DNA of 64,000 nt from Acidipropionibacterium sp. (lineage in GTDB: Bacteria > Actinomycetota > Actinomycetes > Propionibacteriales > Propionibacteriaceae), in assembly GCA_022647765.1 (NCBI GenBank), contig JALCLH010000001.1, positions 163,480 to 227,479 on the forward strand, in the 5' to 3' direction. Shown here one piece after another: positions 26,672 to 38,273 of this stretch. The stretch's first letter is position 1. Each line of letters begins with the position of its first letter. The position numbers and the translations under genes are program-made. The notes below the pieces were generated by a model. It had not been told where the DNA came from. It made no database searches and worked only from the letters and a program-made list of their open reading frames with translations.

Positions 26672-28889
26672 CTAGTGGAACAGCGACCTGGGCCACCAGG
26701 TCGCCAACCAGCCGGGACGCGGCGTCTCCCCCTCCGACAAGGCGCTTCGCACCGTCTCGACGTCACCGACGACGTCTTCGATCTCCCCGATGCTGCGGGC
26801 GTAGCGGGCCCGCTCCTCGGCTCGGGCGAGCCGGGCCAGCGCCTCGGCGGCGTCTCCCGGCAGCTGATCGGCGGCGGCCGCGTACTGGGCGCGAGGACTG
26901 CCCTGAGGCCAGCTCAGGCCGCGGTCGGTCCACGAGTCGTGGACCTCGCGCCAGGCCCCGGCCACCAGGGTCGAGGGATCGGTGGCCGAGAGCCGGCGGC
27001 GCCGGCGTCCGATCCTCAGCAGCATCGGCGTGCAGGCCAGCAGCACCACCGCGATGGCGACTCCGACGCTGATCAGCACGGTGCGCCAGGGGAACGGACG
27101 GCCCGGATTCTGCGTCGACTCGGGGACAGGGGTCGGTGTGCTGGAGGGGGTGGGACTCGAGGACGCCGTGGCCGAGGGCTCGGCGCTCGGCTCGGCGGAC
27201 TCGCTGGCCGAGGGGCCGGCCTGCGGCACGGAGTTCGGGTTCTCCACGGACCAGGCCGGAGACTCCGCGACGGCCGCGGTCGGCTCGTAGCGCACCCACC
27301 CGTAGCCCTGGAAGTACAGCTCCGGCCAGGCGTGCATATTGGTCCCGCGGACCTGCCACAGCCCATCCACCTCGGTGCCCGGCAGGAATCCGACCGAGAC
27401 CCGGGAGGGAATCCCCTCGATGCGGGCCATCAGGGCCATCGCGGCGGCGAAGTGGATGCAGTAGCCGGAGCGGCTCCTGGTGAGGAAGTTCGTCAGGACG
27501 TCGAAGCCGTCGCCGGGCGGCGCGGTGGTGCTGTAGGTGAACCGTCGCGGATCCCGCAGATAGTCCTGGATCGCGGTGGCCTGCTGCACCGGGGTGTTCG
27601 CCGAGGCGGTGATCCGATGGGTGAGGGTGATGATCGCGTTCGGCACGTCTGCGGGCACCTGTCGTGGTTCCGGTGTCGACCGGGGTGCCGGCCGCCGCGC
27701 TCTCGAAGGTGGCCAGATCCGGCTGGGGGATCTGCGAGGTGACCGAGTAGCTCAGCTCGCGGGTGGCGTCGTCCCGATTGTCGGCGGTGCTGATGATGGT
27801 GAGGTTCTGGGGATCCCAGGACCACTGCGGCCCGGCGGTCGTGGAGACCGGGGCGTAGGGGGCCGGCAGGAACTCCGACCCGAAGTCGCGGATGCTGATC
27901 CGGACCGTGCGAGTGCTCCCCGGGACGGCGAGACCGGGGACCGAGTCGGGGGCGGTGGTGGTGAGATCTGCCGGGGCCAGATGCCAGCCCTGGGAGTCGA
28001 CCCGGGTCAGCGAGGCCATCCGCAGGTACTCGCCGGTGCGGCTGGTGGTCTGGTAGGTGAGCAGGATGTCGTTGGACTGGTCGGAGAGGTTCTTCTGCAG
28101 GTCGATGGTCGGATCGGTGAGCTGCATCGGACCGGTGCCGCGCGGACGGGCCGAATCGATCGTGAGGTTGCCGAAGCCGGGCAGCGCGCTGCCCAGCAGC
28201 AGGGACAGCACCACGGCCGGAACGGCCAGCATCGCCCCCAGTCCGGCCAGCGCCCCGGAGGCGCCCGCCCCCGACCCCTCGGCGGAGTCCTCCACCAGGT
28301 TGCGGGTCCAGCGGCTGCTGGTGCGCCACTGCTCGGTGATGAGCACCACGAGGTAGCCGACGGCGATCAGCGCGAAGCTCCACCACGGGGTGGCGTGCTG
28401 GGCGGCCAGGGCGGGGATGATGTAGATGGTGAGCAGCGGCGCGATCGCCCACACCGGGCTCTCCAGGGTGACGGTGAGGATGTCGGCGAGAATGGTGACG
28501 ACGCCGATCAGCAGGACGGTGAGCCAACGCACCCCCGCAGACACCGGCAGCGGCGCCGCCTGGGTCTGCACCACCACCGAGGAGTCGAGGCCGAGCTGCC
28601 ACAGCTGGGAGGGCGGCGACCCCTCCAGGCCGAGGCCGCGGGCCGCCGACAGGCCGAGCCCGATGCCCACCGCGACCACCACCAGGAGCTGCACCAGGTG
28701 GATCACCCAGGGGGCCAGCCGCAGCCGCCGCCCGGCCGCCGACAGGGCCTCGACGACCAGGATCGTCAGCCCGGCCATCCACCAGTAGCTGCGGTCGGAG
28801 GTGAGCGGGCTGAGGCTGAGGGTGGCCAGGATCATCGCGACGGCGACCGCGCCGCACATCGCGATCGGGGTCCTGCTCGTCCCGTTCAT
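26672..28889 (-). CDS. TgpA-like membrane transglutaminase, frameshift near 27665
   Basis: A membrane protein with about six N-terminal spans (from PIAMCGAVAVAMILATLSL), a DUF3488 periplasmic part, and a transglutaminase core: Cys in RSRSGYCIHFAAAMALMARI, His in NMHAWPELYFQ and Asp-equivalent region GYGWVRYEPT. A last span (WRTVLISVGVAIAVVLLACT) and a DUF4129-like tail follow. The frame is lost near 27665, between VDTGTTT and VPADVPNAIIT; deleting one base gives about 738 residues. It closes the moxR-DUF58 operon and its start overlaps the DUF58 stop codon by 4 bp. TgpA-type proteins may act on exported proteins or peptides. Confidence 0.85.
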
Positions 28890-30175
28890 CGCAGCGCCCC
28901 CGTCTGTGCGAGACCGGCCTGCTCAAATCCGCTCTGGCCGAACCGCTGCCAGGCCTGCGGCACCGAGTCGCCGCCGTGCACCGCGACCACCCGCCAGCCG
29001 TGGGCGTGCAGCTTCTCGATGGCCCGCTCGTGCCGGTCGGCCTGCTCGGGGGTGCCGCGGAACCGGCGGGCGGTGAAGGAGTCGGGGTCCAGCACCAGGG
29101 CCAGCGCCTCGGGGCTGCCGAGTCGGGCGGCGTCCAGGGCGAGCACGTCGGCCTCGTCGAGGCGCCCGAGGATGGCGACCACGGTCTCTCCGCCGCCCTG
29201 GCCGGCGCAGGCGCGGGCGGCGTCCACCAGATCCTGCTGATCGCCCATCCGCTGGTCGGTGAGGATCTGCAGGGACCTCTCCTGGGCGGCCGCCAGGTCG
29301 ACGTCCAGGGAGGTCATGGTGAGCCCGGTGGCGTCGGCCAGCCGCACCCGGAAGCCGTTGCCGAGCATGTGGGAGCAGACCGAGGCGGCCGCCGAGACCG
29401 CCCACTCGAAGGAGCTGTCGGGGCCGACGCCGGCATGCCGGTCGGCGCGGGAGTCCAGCAGGACGGTGGCCGCCGGGTCCCAGGCCTGCTCCTCGCGGCG
29501 GACCATCAGGTCGCCTTGGTGAGCCGTGGAGCGCCAGTGCACCCGGCGCAGGTCGTCGCCCTGGCGGTACTCGCGGACCAGGACGTCGTCCTGGGCCTGG
29601 GCGCCGATCTGCTGGGGGGTGGTCTCGCCGCTGCGCCCGGTGCCGGCGGCCCGGGCGAATCCCGACAGCGGCCAGCTGCGCGGGACGACCATCACCTGCG
29701 TGCTGGTGGCGAACCGGTGGTCGGAGACGGCGGTGCCGAAGGGGTCGCAGGCCCGCACCAGCATCGGACCGACCTGATAGCGTCCGCGAGCCCTGCCGCG
29801 CAGGGTGTACCTGATGGTGCGCCGCCAGCTGCCGGCGAGGCTGTGCACAGCGAACCGCGGCCGGGGGCCCAGCGCCCGGGGCGCCGACTCCTCGAAGCGC
29901 AGGATGCCGAACGGAAGGCCGCCGGTGCGCTCCAGGACGGTGCTCACCTCCATCGTCTCGCCGAGGGTGCAGCGGGAGGGCCGGACCGTGCGCTCGCAGG
30001 TCATCCGCATCCCGGTGACGCTCACCAGCAGCAGGCCGAGCAGGGGGATGAGCACCAGCAGCAGGCCCACCCAGGCCATGTCGTGCTCCCCGAAGCCCAG
30101 GGCGACGACGGTGAGCACCACCCCGCAGACGAGCAGCACTCGTCCGCGCACCGTGAGGCGTCGCCAGAACCGCAC
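28886..30175 (-). CDS. DUF58 domain protein
   Basis: A 429-residue protein with two N-terminal membrane segments (VLLVCGVVLTVVALGFG and WVGLLLVLIPLLGLLLVSV), an extracytoplasmic beta-rich part, and the DUF58 signature VREYRQGDDLRRVHWRSTAH followed by a von Willebrand A-like region. DUF58 proteins partner MoxR ATPases in putative chaperone modules. The GTG start at 30175 lies 4 bp after the moxR stop codon and the end overlaps the transglutaminase start by 4 bp. Confidence 0.9.
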   Translation of the reverse strand: MRFWRRLTVRGRVLLVCGVVLTVVALGFGEHDMAWVGLLLVLIPLLGLLLVSVTGMRMTCERTVRPSRCTLGETMEVSTVLERTGGLPFGILRFEESAPRALGPRPRFAVHSLAGSWRRTIRYTLRGRARGRYQVGPMLVRACDPFGTAVSDHRFATSTQVMVVPRSWPLSGFARAAGTGRSGETTPQQIGAQAQDDVLVREYRQGDDLRRVHWRSTAHQGDLMVRREEQAWDPAATVLLDSRADRHAGVGPDSSFEWAVSAAASVCSHMLGNGFRVRLADATGLTMTSLDVDLAAAQERSLQILTDQRMGDQQDLVDAARACAGQGGGETVVAILGRLDEADVLALDAARLGSPEALALVLDPDSFTARRFRGTPEQADRHERAIEKLHAHGWRVVAVHGGDSVPQAWQRFGQSGFEQAGLAQTGALR

Positions 30176-30179
30176 CCGG

Positions 30180-31133
<954 letters not shown>

Positions 31134-31224
31134 TGTGTGTCCTCCTCGGGATCCGATGGGGAGCCTGCACCAGCGCCCCGGCTGATGTTACCCGGTGGCG
31201 GACGCGCCTCGGATCACCCGACGG

Positions 31225-31260
31225 GTGGTGCGTTGTGGAGTATGGTGGAGCCAAGTGGAG
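31225..31260 (+). promoter_or_regulatory. MraZ operator: four direct repeats at 10-bp spacing
   Basis: GTGGTG at 31225 and GTGGAG at 31235, 31245 and 31255 lie on one face of the helix at an exact 10-bp period, 37 bp before the mraZ start. MraZ rings bind such spaced direct repeats in other bacteria and repress their own operon. Confidence 0.85.
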
Positions 31261-31296
31261 CGAACGGGCGCTCTGGTGGGGTCGAGGAGGTGCCGG

Positions 31297-31737
31297 GTGT
31301 TCCTGGGCACGCACACTCCTCGGCTCGACGAGAAGGGCCGTTTCTTCCTCCCGGCGAGGTTTCGTGACGAGTTGGAGGGCGGGCTGGTGATCACCAGGGG
31401 ACAGGAGCACTGCCTGGCCATCTACCCGACGGCCACCTTCGTGTCGATGACCCAGGAGATCGCCAGGGGCTCGGTGAGCGTGAAGAAGGTGCGCGACTAC
31501 CAGCGGATGCTGGCGGCCGGCGCCTCCGACACGGTCCCCGACAAGCAGGGCAGGGTGATGATCCCGCCGACGCTGCGGCACTACGCAGGGCTGGCCAAGG
31601 ACATCGTCGTGGTCGGCGCCCTCACCCGGCTCGAGGTGTGGGACGCCGCCGAGTGGGAGCGCTACTCCACCGAGCAGGAGGCGGTCTTCGCCGAGATGAA
31701 CGAGGAGGTCTTCACCGATCTCACGCCTGAACGGTGA
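31297..31737 (+). CDS. mraZ: transcriptional regulator MraZ
   Basis: A 146-residue DNA-binding protein with two SpoVT/AbrB-like modules: MFLGTHTPRLDEKGRFFLPA at the start (GTG read as Met) and ASDTVPDKQGRVMIPPTLRH in the second half, both with the DxKGR-type core. It usually represses the dcw operon by binding repeats at its own promoter. The GTG at 31297 follows GAGGAGG with 6 nt spacing; an upstream in-frame start would run through the operator repeats. The rsmH gene follows after 151 bp. Confidence 0.95.
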   Translation: MFLGTHTPRLDEKGRFFLPARFRDELEGGLVITRGQEHCLAIYPTATFVSMTQEIARGSVSVKKVRDYQRMLAAGASDTVPDKQGRVMIPPTLRHYAGLAKDIVVVGALTRLEVWDAAEWERYSTEQEAVFAEMNEEVFTDLTPER

Positions 31738-31777
31738 GGAGACGCCGTGAGGTGAGGCTTCGTCCCGATGACGGTTC

Positions 31778-31803
31778 CCTGGCACAACTTCCCCTGTGCC
31801 AGG
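31778..31803 (+). other. intercistronic hairpin between mraZ and rsmH
   Basis: CCTGGCACA and TGTGCCAGG form a perfect 9-bp stem with an 8-nt loop, 41 bp after the mraZ stop codon. It could attenuate transcription or protect the mRNA. No gene is visible in 31738-31888. Confidence 0.5.
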
Positions 31804-31888
31804 TGATCGCGTCGGGCCGGAACCTGGCCCCACGGTCCTAGACAGAAGAGGTATCAGACAGCACAGGCGAGACGCCGGGGAGGGACCG

Positions 31889-32857
31889 ATGAGTCTGATC
31901 GGCAGCGACGCCATGCACCTCCCGGTGATGCGCTCCCGGGTGGTCGACCTGCTGACCCCCTCCCTTCTCCACCACGACTCCGCCCACGTGGACGCCACCC
32001 TCGGCATGGGCGGGCACGCCGAGGCGGTGCTGGAGGCCTGCCCGCAGGCGAGGCTGATCGGCATCGACCGGGACACCGAGGCCCTCGAACTGGCCGGACG
32101 CCGACTGGCCCGGTTCGGCGACCGGGTCCGGCTGGTGCACGCCGTCCACGACGAACTGCCCGCAGTCCTCGACGATCTCGGGCTGGCGCGGATCGACTCG
32201 ATCCTGCTCGACCTGGGGCTGTCCTCGCTGCAGATCGACCACGCCGACCGCGGCTTCGCCTACGCCACTGACGCCCCCCTGGACATGCGGATGGACCAGA
32301 CCTCGGGGAGCACCGCCGCCGACCTGGTCAACACCGCCGGCCCGGCCGAGCTCGCCCGGATCATCTCCCGCTACGGCGAGGAGAAGTTCGCCTCCCGGAT
32401 CGCCTCGGCGATCGTCGCCGCCCGCCGGGAGGAGCCCTTCACCAGCTCCGCCCGGCTGGTCGAGGTGGTCACCGGGGCGATCCCGGCCGCGGTGCGCCAC
32501 CGCAGCCACGGGCATCCGGCCAAGAAGACCTTCCAGGCCCTCCGGATCGCCGTCAACGGTGAGATGGACACCCTGGCGAGGGTCATCCCGGAGGCGCTGA
32601 GCCGTCTCGCCGTCGGCGGGCGGATCGCCGTGCTGGCCTACCACTCGCTGGAGGACCGCCCGGTCAAGGAGGCCTTCCGGACGGCCTGCAGCGACTCTGC
32701 CCCGGCCGGCCTGCCGATCGTCCCCGAGTCGATGACCGCCAGGTTCATCGCGGTCACCAAGGGGGCCGAGCGACCCTGCGCCGAGGAACTGGCCGCCAAT
32801 CCCAGAAGCGCGTCGGCCCGGTTGAGAGTCGTCGAGAGAGTCAAGGAGGACGCATGA
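31889..32857 (+). CDS. rsmH: 16S rRNA (cytosine-1402-N4)-methyltransferase
   Basis: A 322-residue methyltransferase (MraW) that modifies the ribosomal P site. The N-terminus HLPVMRSRVVDLL and SAM-binding VDATLGMGGHAEAVLEACPQ are typical, followed by GIDRDTEALELA, LLDLGLSSLQIDHADRGFAY, DMRMDQTSGSTAADLVN and AVLAYHSLEDRPVKEAF. The ATG at 31889 follows GGGGAGGGA. Its last 4 bp overlap the ftsL start, so the chain of overlapping dcw genes begins here. Confidence 0.95.
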   Translation: MSLIGSDAMHLPVMRSRVVDLLTPSLLHHDSAHVDATLGMGGHAEAVLEACPQARLIGIDRDTEALELAGRRLARFGDRVRLVHAVHDELPAVLDDLGLARIDSILLDLGLSSLQIDHADRGFAYATDAPLDMRMDQTSGSTAADLVNTAGPAELARIISRYGEEKFASRIASAIVAARREEPFTSSARLVEVVTGAIPAAVRHRSHGHPAKKTFQALRIAVNGEMDTLARVIPEALSRLAVGGRIAVLAYHSLEDRPVKEAFRTACSDSAPAGLPIVPESMTARFIAVTKGAERPCAEELAANPRSASARLRVVERVKEDA

Positions 32858-33303
32858 GCGCCGAGATCGCGACGCCGGAGGGCCGGCTCCGACCGACCGG
32901 CGCCGAACGGCGTCGCCGCCCCCTGCTGTCGGCCGTGCCGGGATCCCGGCACCGGATGAGCGGGCTGGCCTTCGCGGTCGTCGTGCTGCTGGTCCTGGCG
33001 CTGGGACTGGTGGCCGCGCTGGTGCTCAACACCACCCTGCAGAGCCAGTCCGCGCAGATCACCGAGAAGAAGGCCGCGGTGGAGTCGCTGTCCCACCGGC
33101 AGGCCGCTATCAGCAGCCAGGTCGACGTCAAGCGCTCGCCGACTCAGCTGGAGGCCGCCGCGGCCAGGCTCGGGATGGTGCCCAATGTCGCTCCCGCCTT
33201 CATCGACCTGCGCACCGGAAAGGTGATCGGCACCCCCCACAAGGTGACCGGCACGGAGCTGAAGGGCCTGCTCGACGCCCCCGTCTCGGCGGGCATCCGA
33301 TGA
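32854..33303 (+). CDS. ftsL: FtsL-like division protein
   Basis: A 149-residue single-span protein: basic cytoplasmic N-terminus, span around LAFAVVVLLVLALGLVAALV, then an outer coiled-coil stretch (SAQITEKKAAVESLSHRQAA) ending in a loop with LEAAAARLGMVPN. FtsL joins DivIC/FtsB and FtsQ to activate FtsWI. Sequence similarity in this family is low and the call rests mainly on size, topology and position between rsmH and ftsI, with 4-bp overlaps on both sides. Confidence 0.85.
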   Translation: MSAEIATPEGRLRPTGAERRRRPLLSAVPGSRHRMSGLAFAVVVLLVLALGLVAALVLNTTLQSQSAQITEKKAAVESLSHRQAAISSQVDVKRSPTQLEAAAARLGMVPNVAPAFIDLRTGKVIGTPHKVTGTELKGLLDAPVSAGIR

Positions 33304-35225
33304 CTGAGAGAAAAGGGACGCAGAGAAGGACGGGGAAGCGCCCGGGCACCGCGGCCTCGCGCGGGCCCTCCCCGGTCCGCGGCACCCGCGGGCACTCCCG
33401 GCAGACGAGGCGGCGCAGACCGAGCAGACCGGCCGGGCTGGCCGGTCAGCGCGGGCGGCTCACCATCGGGCTGGTCTTCATCCTCTTCGGCATGACTGCG
33501 CTGGCCGGTCGCGCCCTCCAGCTCCAGGCGATCGAGGCTCCCGCCTACGCCTCCTCGGCGGCCTCCGGGATCCAGCGCGCCTACACCCTGCACCCCGACC
33601 GGGGCCAGATCATCGATCGCAACGGCACCGTGATGGCGGCCAGCGAGCCGGCCGTGCTGGTCTTCGCCGACCCGCTGATGATCAGCCGCAACGGCGTCGA
33701 CGAACGGGTCTCGATGGGTCCTCTGCAGACCCAGAAGGCGGCAGCGGCGCCGAAGGCGATCGCCAAGGTGCTGGCGAAGTACCTGGGCGGGCGGCCCGAG
33801 GACTACCGCGACATCGTCACCAAGCGGGATCCCGACGGTTCGCTGGCCCGCTACGCCCCGGTGAAGAGGCACGTTCCCAGCTACACCTACGACCTCATCA
33901 AGAAGGACCTGGCCGCCGGCAAGTGGTACGGCATCAACACCACCCCGGACCCGGTGCGCAGCTACCCCGCCGGAACCGTCGCCTCCAATGTCATCGGATT
34001 CGTCAACAGCGAGGGGCAGGGGGCCGGCGGACTCGAGTACGCCCTCGACAAGCAGCTGGCCGGCACCGAGGGCAAGGAGTCCTACGAGGCCTCCACCTAC
34101 GGGCGCATCCCGCTGGGCCGAGCCACCCTGGTCCCGGCGGTCGACGGCACCGACTACACCCTCACCCTGGACTCGACGATGCAGCTCACCACCCAGAACG
34201 CGCTGGCCGCGGCGGTGGAGAGCACCGGTGCGACCAGCGGCCAGGCCATCGTGATGAATGTCAAGACCGGCGAGGTGCTGGCGATGGCCTCGATGCCCAC
34301 CTTCGACTCCTCGAACCTGTCCGCGGCCACCAGCAATGAGCTGGTCAACCACGCCGTCCAGGACGCCTACGAGCCCGGGTCGGTGCAGAAGGTGCTCACC
34401 ATGGCCGCCCTCGCCGATCAGGGACTGGTGACCCCCGACAGCCATGTCGAGGTCCCCCCCTCGATCAGCTCCGGAGGCGGCACCATCAAGGACGCCTTCA
34501 GCCACGACAAGCTCGACCTCACGGCCCGCGGCGTGGTGGCCTACTCCTCGAATATCGGGACGACGCTGCTCACCCGCACCATGGACAAGGCGGTTCTGGC
34601 CAAGTACCTGAAGTCCTTCGGGCTCGGCGCCACCACCGGGATCGGGCTGCCGGGGGAGGCCACCGGATCGGTGCCGGGCCCCACGATGGCCGACTTCACC
34701 CGGGACCAGATCTCCTTCGGCCAGGGCCTGTCGGTGACCGCGATCCAGCAGGCGGCGGCCGTCGCGGGAATCGTCAACGGCGGCGTCTACCATTCGCCGA
34801 CCATCATCAAGTCGGCCCGCAACGGGCAGGGCGAGCCGGTCAAGGTGCCGGCCTCCACCACCCGGCGGGTGATCTCCGCCAAGGCCTCCGCGCAGGTGCG
34901 CGACATGATGGAGGCGGTGGTCACGCTGGCCCCGGATCGGGCGGTGCCGGGATACCGCACCATCGGCAAGACCGGGACGGCGCAGCGCATCGATCCGAGC
35001 TGCCACTGCTACCGTGGCTACACAGCTTCCTATGTGGGGGTCGGCCCGGCGGAGAGTCCGAGCATCCTCGCATACGTCGTTCTCAACAATCCCGTCAAGG
35101 GCCATGAGGGAAGCGCGGTCGCCCTTCCCGTGGCGCGGCAGATCCTCTCTGTGGCGCTGCCCCGGTACGGCGTCGAGCCCTCCACCTCGAAGCCCCCCAA
35201 GGCAGTTCTGGAGTACAAGCCGTGA
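33300..35225 (+). CDS. ftsI: septal peptidoglycan transpeptidase FtsI (PBP3)
   Basis: A 641-residue class B penicillin-binding protein that cross-links septal peptidoglycan. A basic N-terminus and one span (LTIGLVFILFGMTALAGRAL) are followed by a dimerisation domain starting at GRALQLQAIEAPAYA, and the transpeptidase domain: catalytic Ser in EPGSVQKVLTMA, second motif YSSNIG and third IGKTGTAQR. PASTA repeats are absent. It overlaps ftsL and murE by 4 bp each. Confidence 0.96.
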   Translation: MTERKGTQRRTGKRPGTAASRGPSPVRGTRGHSRQTRRRRPSRPAGLAGQRGRLTIGLVFILFGMTALAGRALQLQAIEAPAYASSAASGIQRAYTLHPDRGQIIDRNGTVMAASEPAVLVFADPLMISRNGVDERVSMGPLQTQKAAAAPKAIAKVLAKYLGGRPEDYRDIVTKRDPDGSLARYAPVKRHVPSYTYDLIKKDLAAGKWYGINTTPDPVRSYPAGTVASNVIGFVNSEGQGAGGLEYALDKQLAGTEGKESYEASTYGRIPLGRATLVPAVDGTDYTLTLDSTMQLTTQNALAAAVESTGATSGQAIVMNVKTGEVLAMASMPTFDSSNLSAATSNELVNHAVQDAYEPGSVQKVLTMAALADQGLVTPDSHVEVPPSISSGGGTIKDAFSHDKLDLTARGVVAYSSNIGTTLLTRTMDKAVLAKYLKSFGLGATTGIGLPGEATGSVPGPTMADFTRDQISFGQGLSVTAIQQAAAVAGIVNGGVYHSPTIIKSARNGQGEPVKVPASTTRRVISAKASAQVRDMMEAVVTLAPDRAVPGYRTIGKTGTAQRIDPSCHCYRGYTASYVGVGPAESPSILAYVVLNNPVKGHEGSAVALPVARQILSVALPRYGVEPSTSKPPKAVLEYKP

Positions 35226-36830
35226 GTTCCGAGCCCTCGCACCTGTTGCGTCCCAGTCATGTGCACACCACCGGGTGGCGCCGGATCCTGGACGAGCTGC
35301 CGGACGCCGTGGTGACCCCGGAGGGGCCGCAGCCGCCGTCCGGCGGGGTCAGCGGGATCACCCTGGACTCTCGCCAGGTGCAGCCCGGCGATCTCTACGT
35401 CGGGCTCCCCGGCACCCGCTTCCACGGGGCCCGGTTCGCCGGCCAGGCGGTGGCCTCGGGGGCCGCCGGGATCCTCACCGACGCCGAGGGCCGGCAGCTC
35501 CTGGCCGAGGCGGGCACCCAGGGCGGGACCGATGGCGGCGGGGTCGCCGGCGTCCCGATCGTCGTGGCGGACCGGCTGCGGCCCGCGATGGCCCGCGTCT
35601 CCGCCCTCATCTTCGGCCACCCGGCCGACCGGATGACGATGTTCGGCATCACCGGCACCAACGGCAAGACCACCACGGCCTTCCTGGTCGAGGCCGGACT
35701 GCTGGCGGCCGGCCGCCGGGTGGGCACCATCGGCACCATCGGCTACCGCCTGGACGGCCATCCGCTGGTCAGCGCCAGGACCACCATCACCACCCCGGAG
35801 GCCCCCGACCTGCAGGCCCTGTTCGCGGCCCTGGCCGACCACGGCGCCACCGACACCGTGATGGAGGTCTCCTCGCACGCCCTGGCGATGCACCGGGTGG
35901 ACGCCACCCGCCTTCGACGTCACCGGATTCACCAACCTCGGCCGCGATCATCTCGACTTCCACAAGACGATGGAGGCCTACTACCGCGCCAAGGCCCGAC
36001 TGTTCAGCCCCGAGCTGGCCCGCGCCGCCGTCATCAATGTCGACGACGAGCACGGCGTCCGGCTGGCCGGGGAGGTGCGGCGGACCGGGGAGGTCCGGGT
36101 CGTCACCACATCGGTGGACGCCCCCTCGGACTACCGGGTCGCCTCCTGGCATCCGGAGGGCGGGCTGGGCAGCGAGCTGGTCGTCGACACCCCCTCGGGA
36201 CGCCGCCGGCTGCACCTCAGCCTGCCCGGCGAGTTCAACGTCCGCAACGCCACCATGGCGCTGGCCATGCTCGAGACGGCCGGCTACGCCTTCGAGGAGG
36301 TGGCTCCCGGGCTGGCGGTCGCCCAGGTGCCCGGCCGGATGCAGCGGGTGCCGCTGGGGCCCGGGGCGCCCGAGGTGCTGGTCGACTTCGCGCACACCCC
36401 GCAGGCCATCGGAGAGGCTCTGAGGGCCTCCCGCACCGCCGCCGAGGGCCGGCTGATCAGCGTGCTCGGCGCCGGCGGCGACCGCGACGCCACCAAGCGC
36501 GAGGCGATGGGCCGGATCGCGGCCCAGGAGTCCGACGCCGTGGTGGTCACCGACGACAATCCGCGCTCGGAGGATCCGGCCGCGATCCGGGCCGCGGTGC
36601 TGGCCGGGGCGGGGCAGGCCGACTCGCCGGCCGAGATCGTCGACGGCGGGGACCGCCGCCGGGCGATCGGCGTCGCGCTGGAGATGGCCGGGCCGGCGGA
36701 CCTGATCGCGATCCTCGGAAAGGGACACGAGACCGGCCAGCAGATCGGGGACCGGGTGCTGCCCTTCGACGACCGGGTGGTGGTCGTCCAGCAGTGGCGC
36801 GACGGCCGAGGAGAGGACCAGCAGGCATGA
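35222..36830 (+). CDS. murE: UDP-MurNAc-tripeptide synthetase MurE, frameshift near 35912
   Basis: The ligase adds the third stem residue to UDP-MurNAc-L-Ala-D-Glu. It shows GVSGITLDSRQVQPGDLYVG, the ATP loop [33 protein letters not shown] and, after the frame change, GFTNLGRDHLDFH (sequence lies across the shift), LVDFAHTPQAI and VVTDDNPRSEDP. The DNPR motif indicates diaminopimelate rather than lysine. One extra C near 35912 breaks the frame; removal gives 535 residues. It overlaps ftsI (GTGA) and murF (ATGA). An essential gene, so the indel is probably a sequence error. Confidence 0.93.
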
Positions 36831-38273
36831 GAATTCTCACGACGGCAGAACTCGCGGGGGCGATCGGCGCCCGGCTCAGCGGGTCCGGCGATGTCGCGGT
36901 CGGCCCGCAGGTCGTCATCGACACCCGCAAGGCCGACCGGGGCAGCCTCTTCGTCGCCCTGCCGGGGGAGCGGGTCGACGGACACGACTTCACCGGGGCG
37001 GCCGCCCGGGCCGGCGCCGCCGCGGTACTGGCCACCCGGCCCACCGACGCCGACCTGCCGCATCTGATCGTGGCGGACTCCCAGCAGGGGACTCACCGAC
37101 CTGGCCCGGCACCTGGTGGCCGCCGAGAAGTCGCGGCCCGGCACGGCGATGCGGACCATCGCCCTCACCGGCTCCTCGGGCAAGACCAGCACCAAGGACA
37201 TCCTGGCCCAACTGCTGGAGACCGCCGGCAGCACGGTCTCCCCGATCGGCAGCTTCAACAACGAGATCGGCGTCCCGCTGACCGCCTGCGGGATCGACCG
37301 GCACACCGACTTCCTGATCTCCGAGATGGGCGCGCGGGGCAAGGGCCACATCTCCTGGCTCACCTCGATCGTGCCCCCCGACGTGGCGATGGTGCTCAAC
37401 GTCGGCACCGCCCACTTGGGCGAGTTCGGCTCGCGCGAGGCGATCGCCGCCGCCAAGGGGGAGATCGTCGAGGCCCTGGACGCCGACGGATTCGCCGTGC
37501 TCAACGCCGCCGACCACCGGGTCGCCGCGATGAGCTCGCGCACCCCGGCGCAGATCGCCTGGTTCAGCACCGACCCGGACCATCGGCATCCGCAGGCCGG
37601 GATCGAGGCCTGGCCGGACCGGGTGGGCAGCGACGACCTCGGGCGTCACCACTTCACACTGCACCTGCGGACCGACGGCGCGGAGTCCGCCGCACCGGTG
37701 CAGCTGCGCACCCTCGGCGCCCATCAGGTCGCCAATGCGGTGGCCGCGGCGGCGGCCGCCGCCTGCTGCGGGATGGCCCCCGAGGCGATCGCCGCCGGGC
37801 TGTCGGCGGCCAGAAGCAGGTCGCCGTGGCGGATGGAGCTGGACCAGCGCGCCGACGGGCTGGTGGTCATCAACGACTGCTACAACGCGAACCCCGACTC
37901 GATGCGGGCCGCCCTCGAGGCGCTGTCGGGAATCCTGGATCGACGCCGCGCCTCGGATCCGCGGACCCGGGGCGTCGCGATCCTGGGAGACATGCGCGAA
38001 CTGGGCGCCGGCGCGGCGGCGATGCACCGCGAGGCCGGCCTGCAGGCCGCCCGCGGCGGCGTCGACCTGGTGCTGTGCATCGGCGAGCAGGCCGGCGAGC
38101 TGGCCCGCGGAGCCGCCGAAGGCGGGGCCGACGCCCGCGTGGTGGACGCCGCGCAGGCGGCCGGTTCGGTAGATTGGTCCCCGCATGACGTCGTACTGGT
38201 CAAGGCATCCAGGGCGCTCGGGCTGGAGAAGGTCGCCGCCGAGGTCCTGGCCGATGAGGAGGGCCGGGCGTGA
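36827..38273 (+). CDS. murF: UDP-MurNAc-tripeptide:D-Ala-D-Ala ligase MurF, frameshift near 37091
   Basis: The ligase adds D-Ala-D-Ala to complete the pentapeptide precursor. The first ~88 codons (ILTTAELAGAIGARLSGSGD, VIDTRKADRGSLFVALPGER) are in one frame; one extra A near 37091 shifts to the frame with IALTGSSGKTSTKDILAQLL, SFNNEIGVPLTAC, NVGTAHLGEFGS, VINDCYNANPDSMRAAL and GDMRELGAGAAAMH. The repaired protein has 481 residues. It overlaps murE and mraY by 4 bp. Confidence 0.93.

Noticed and set aside
26551..26766. Possible gene fragment on the minus strand between the DUF3040 gene and the transglutaminase gene
   Set aside because: The frame is short, partly overlaps the transglutaminase end, has no ribosome-binding site and matches no family I know.
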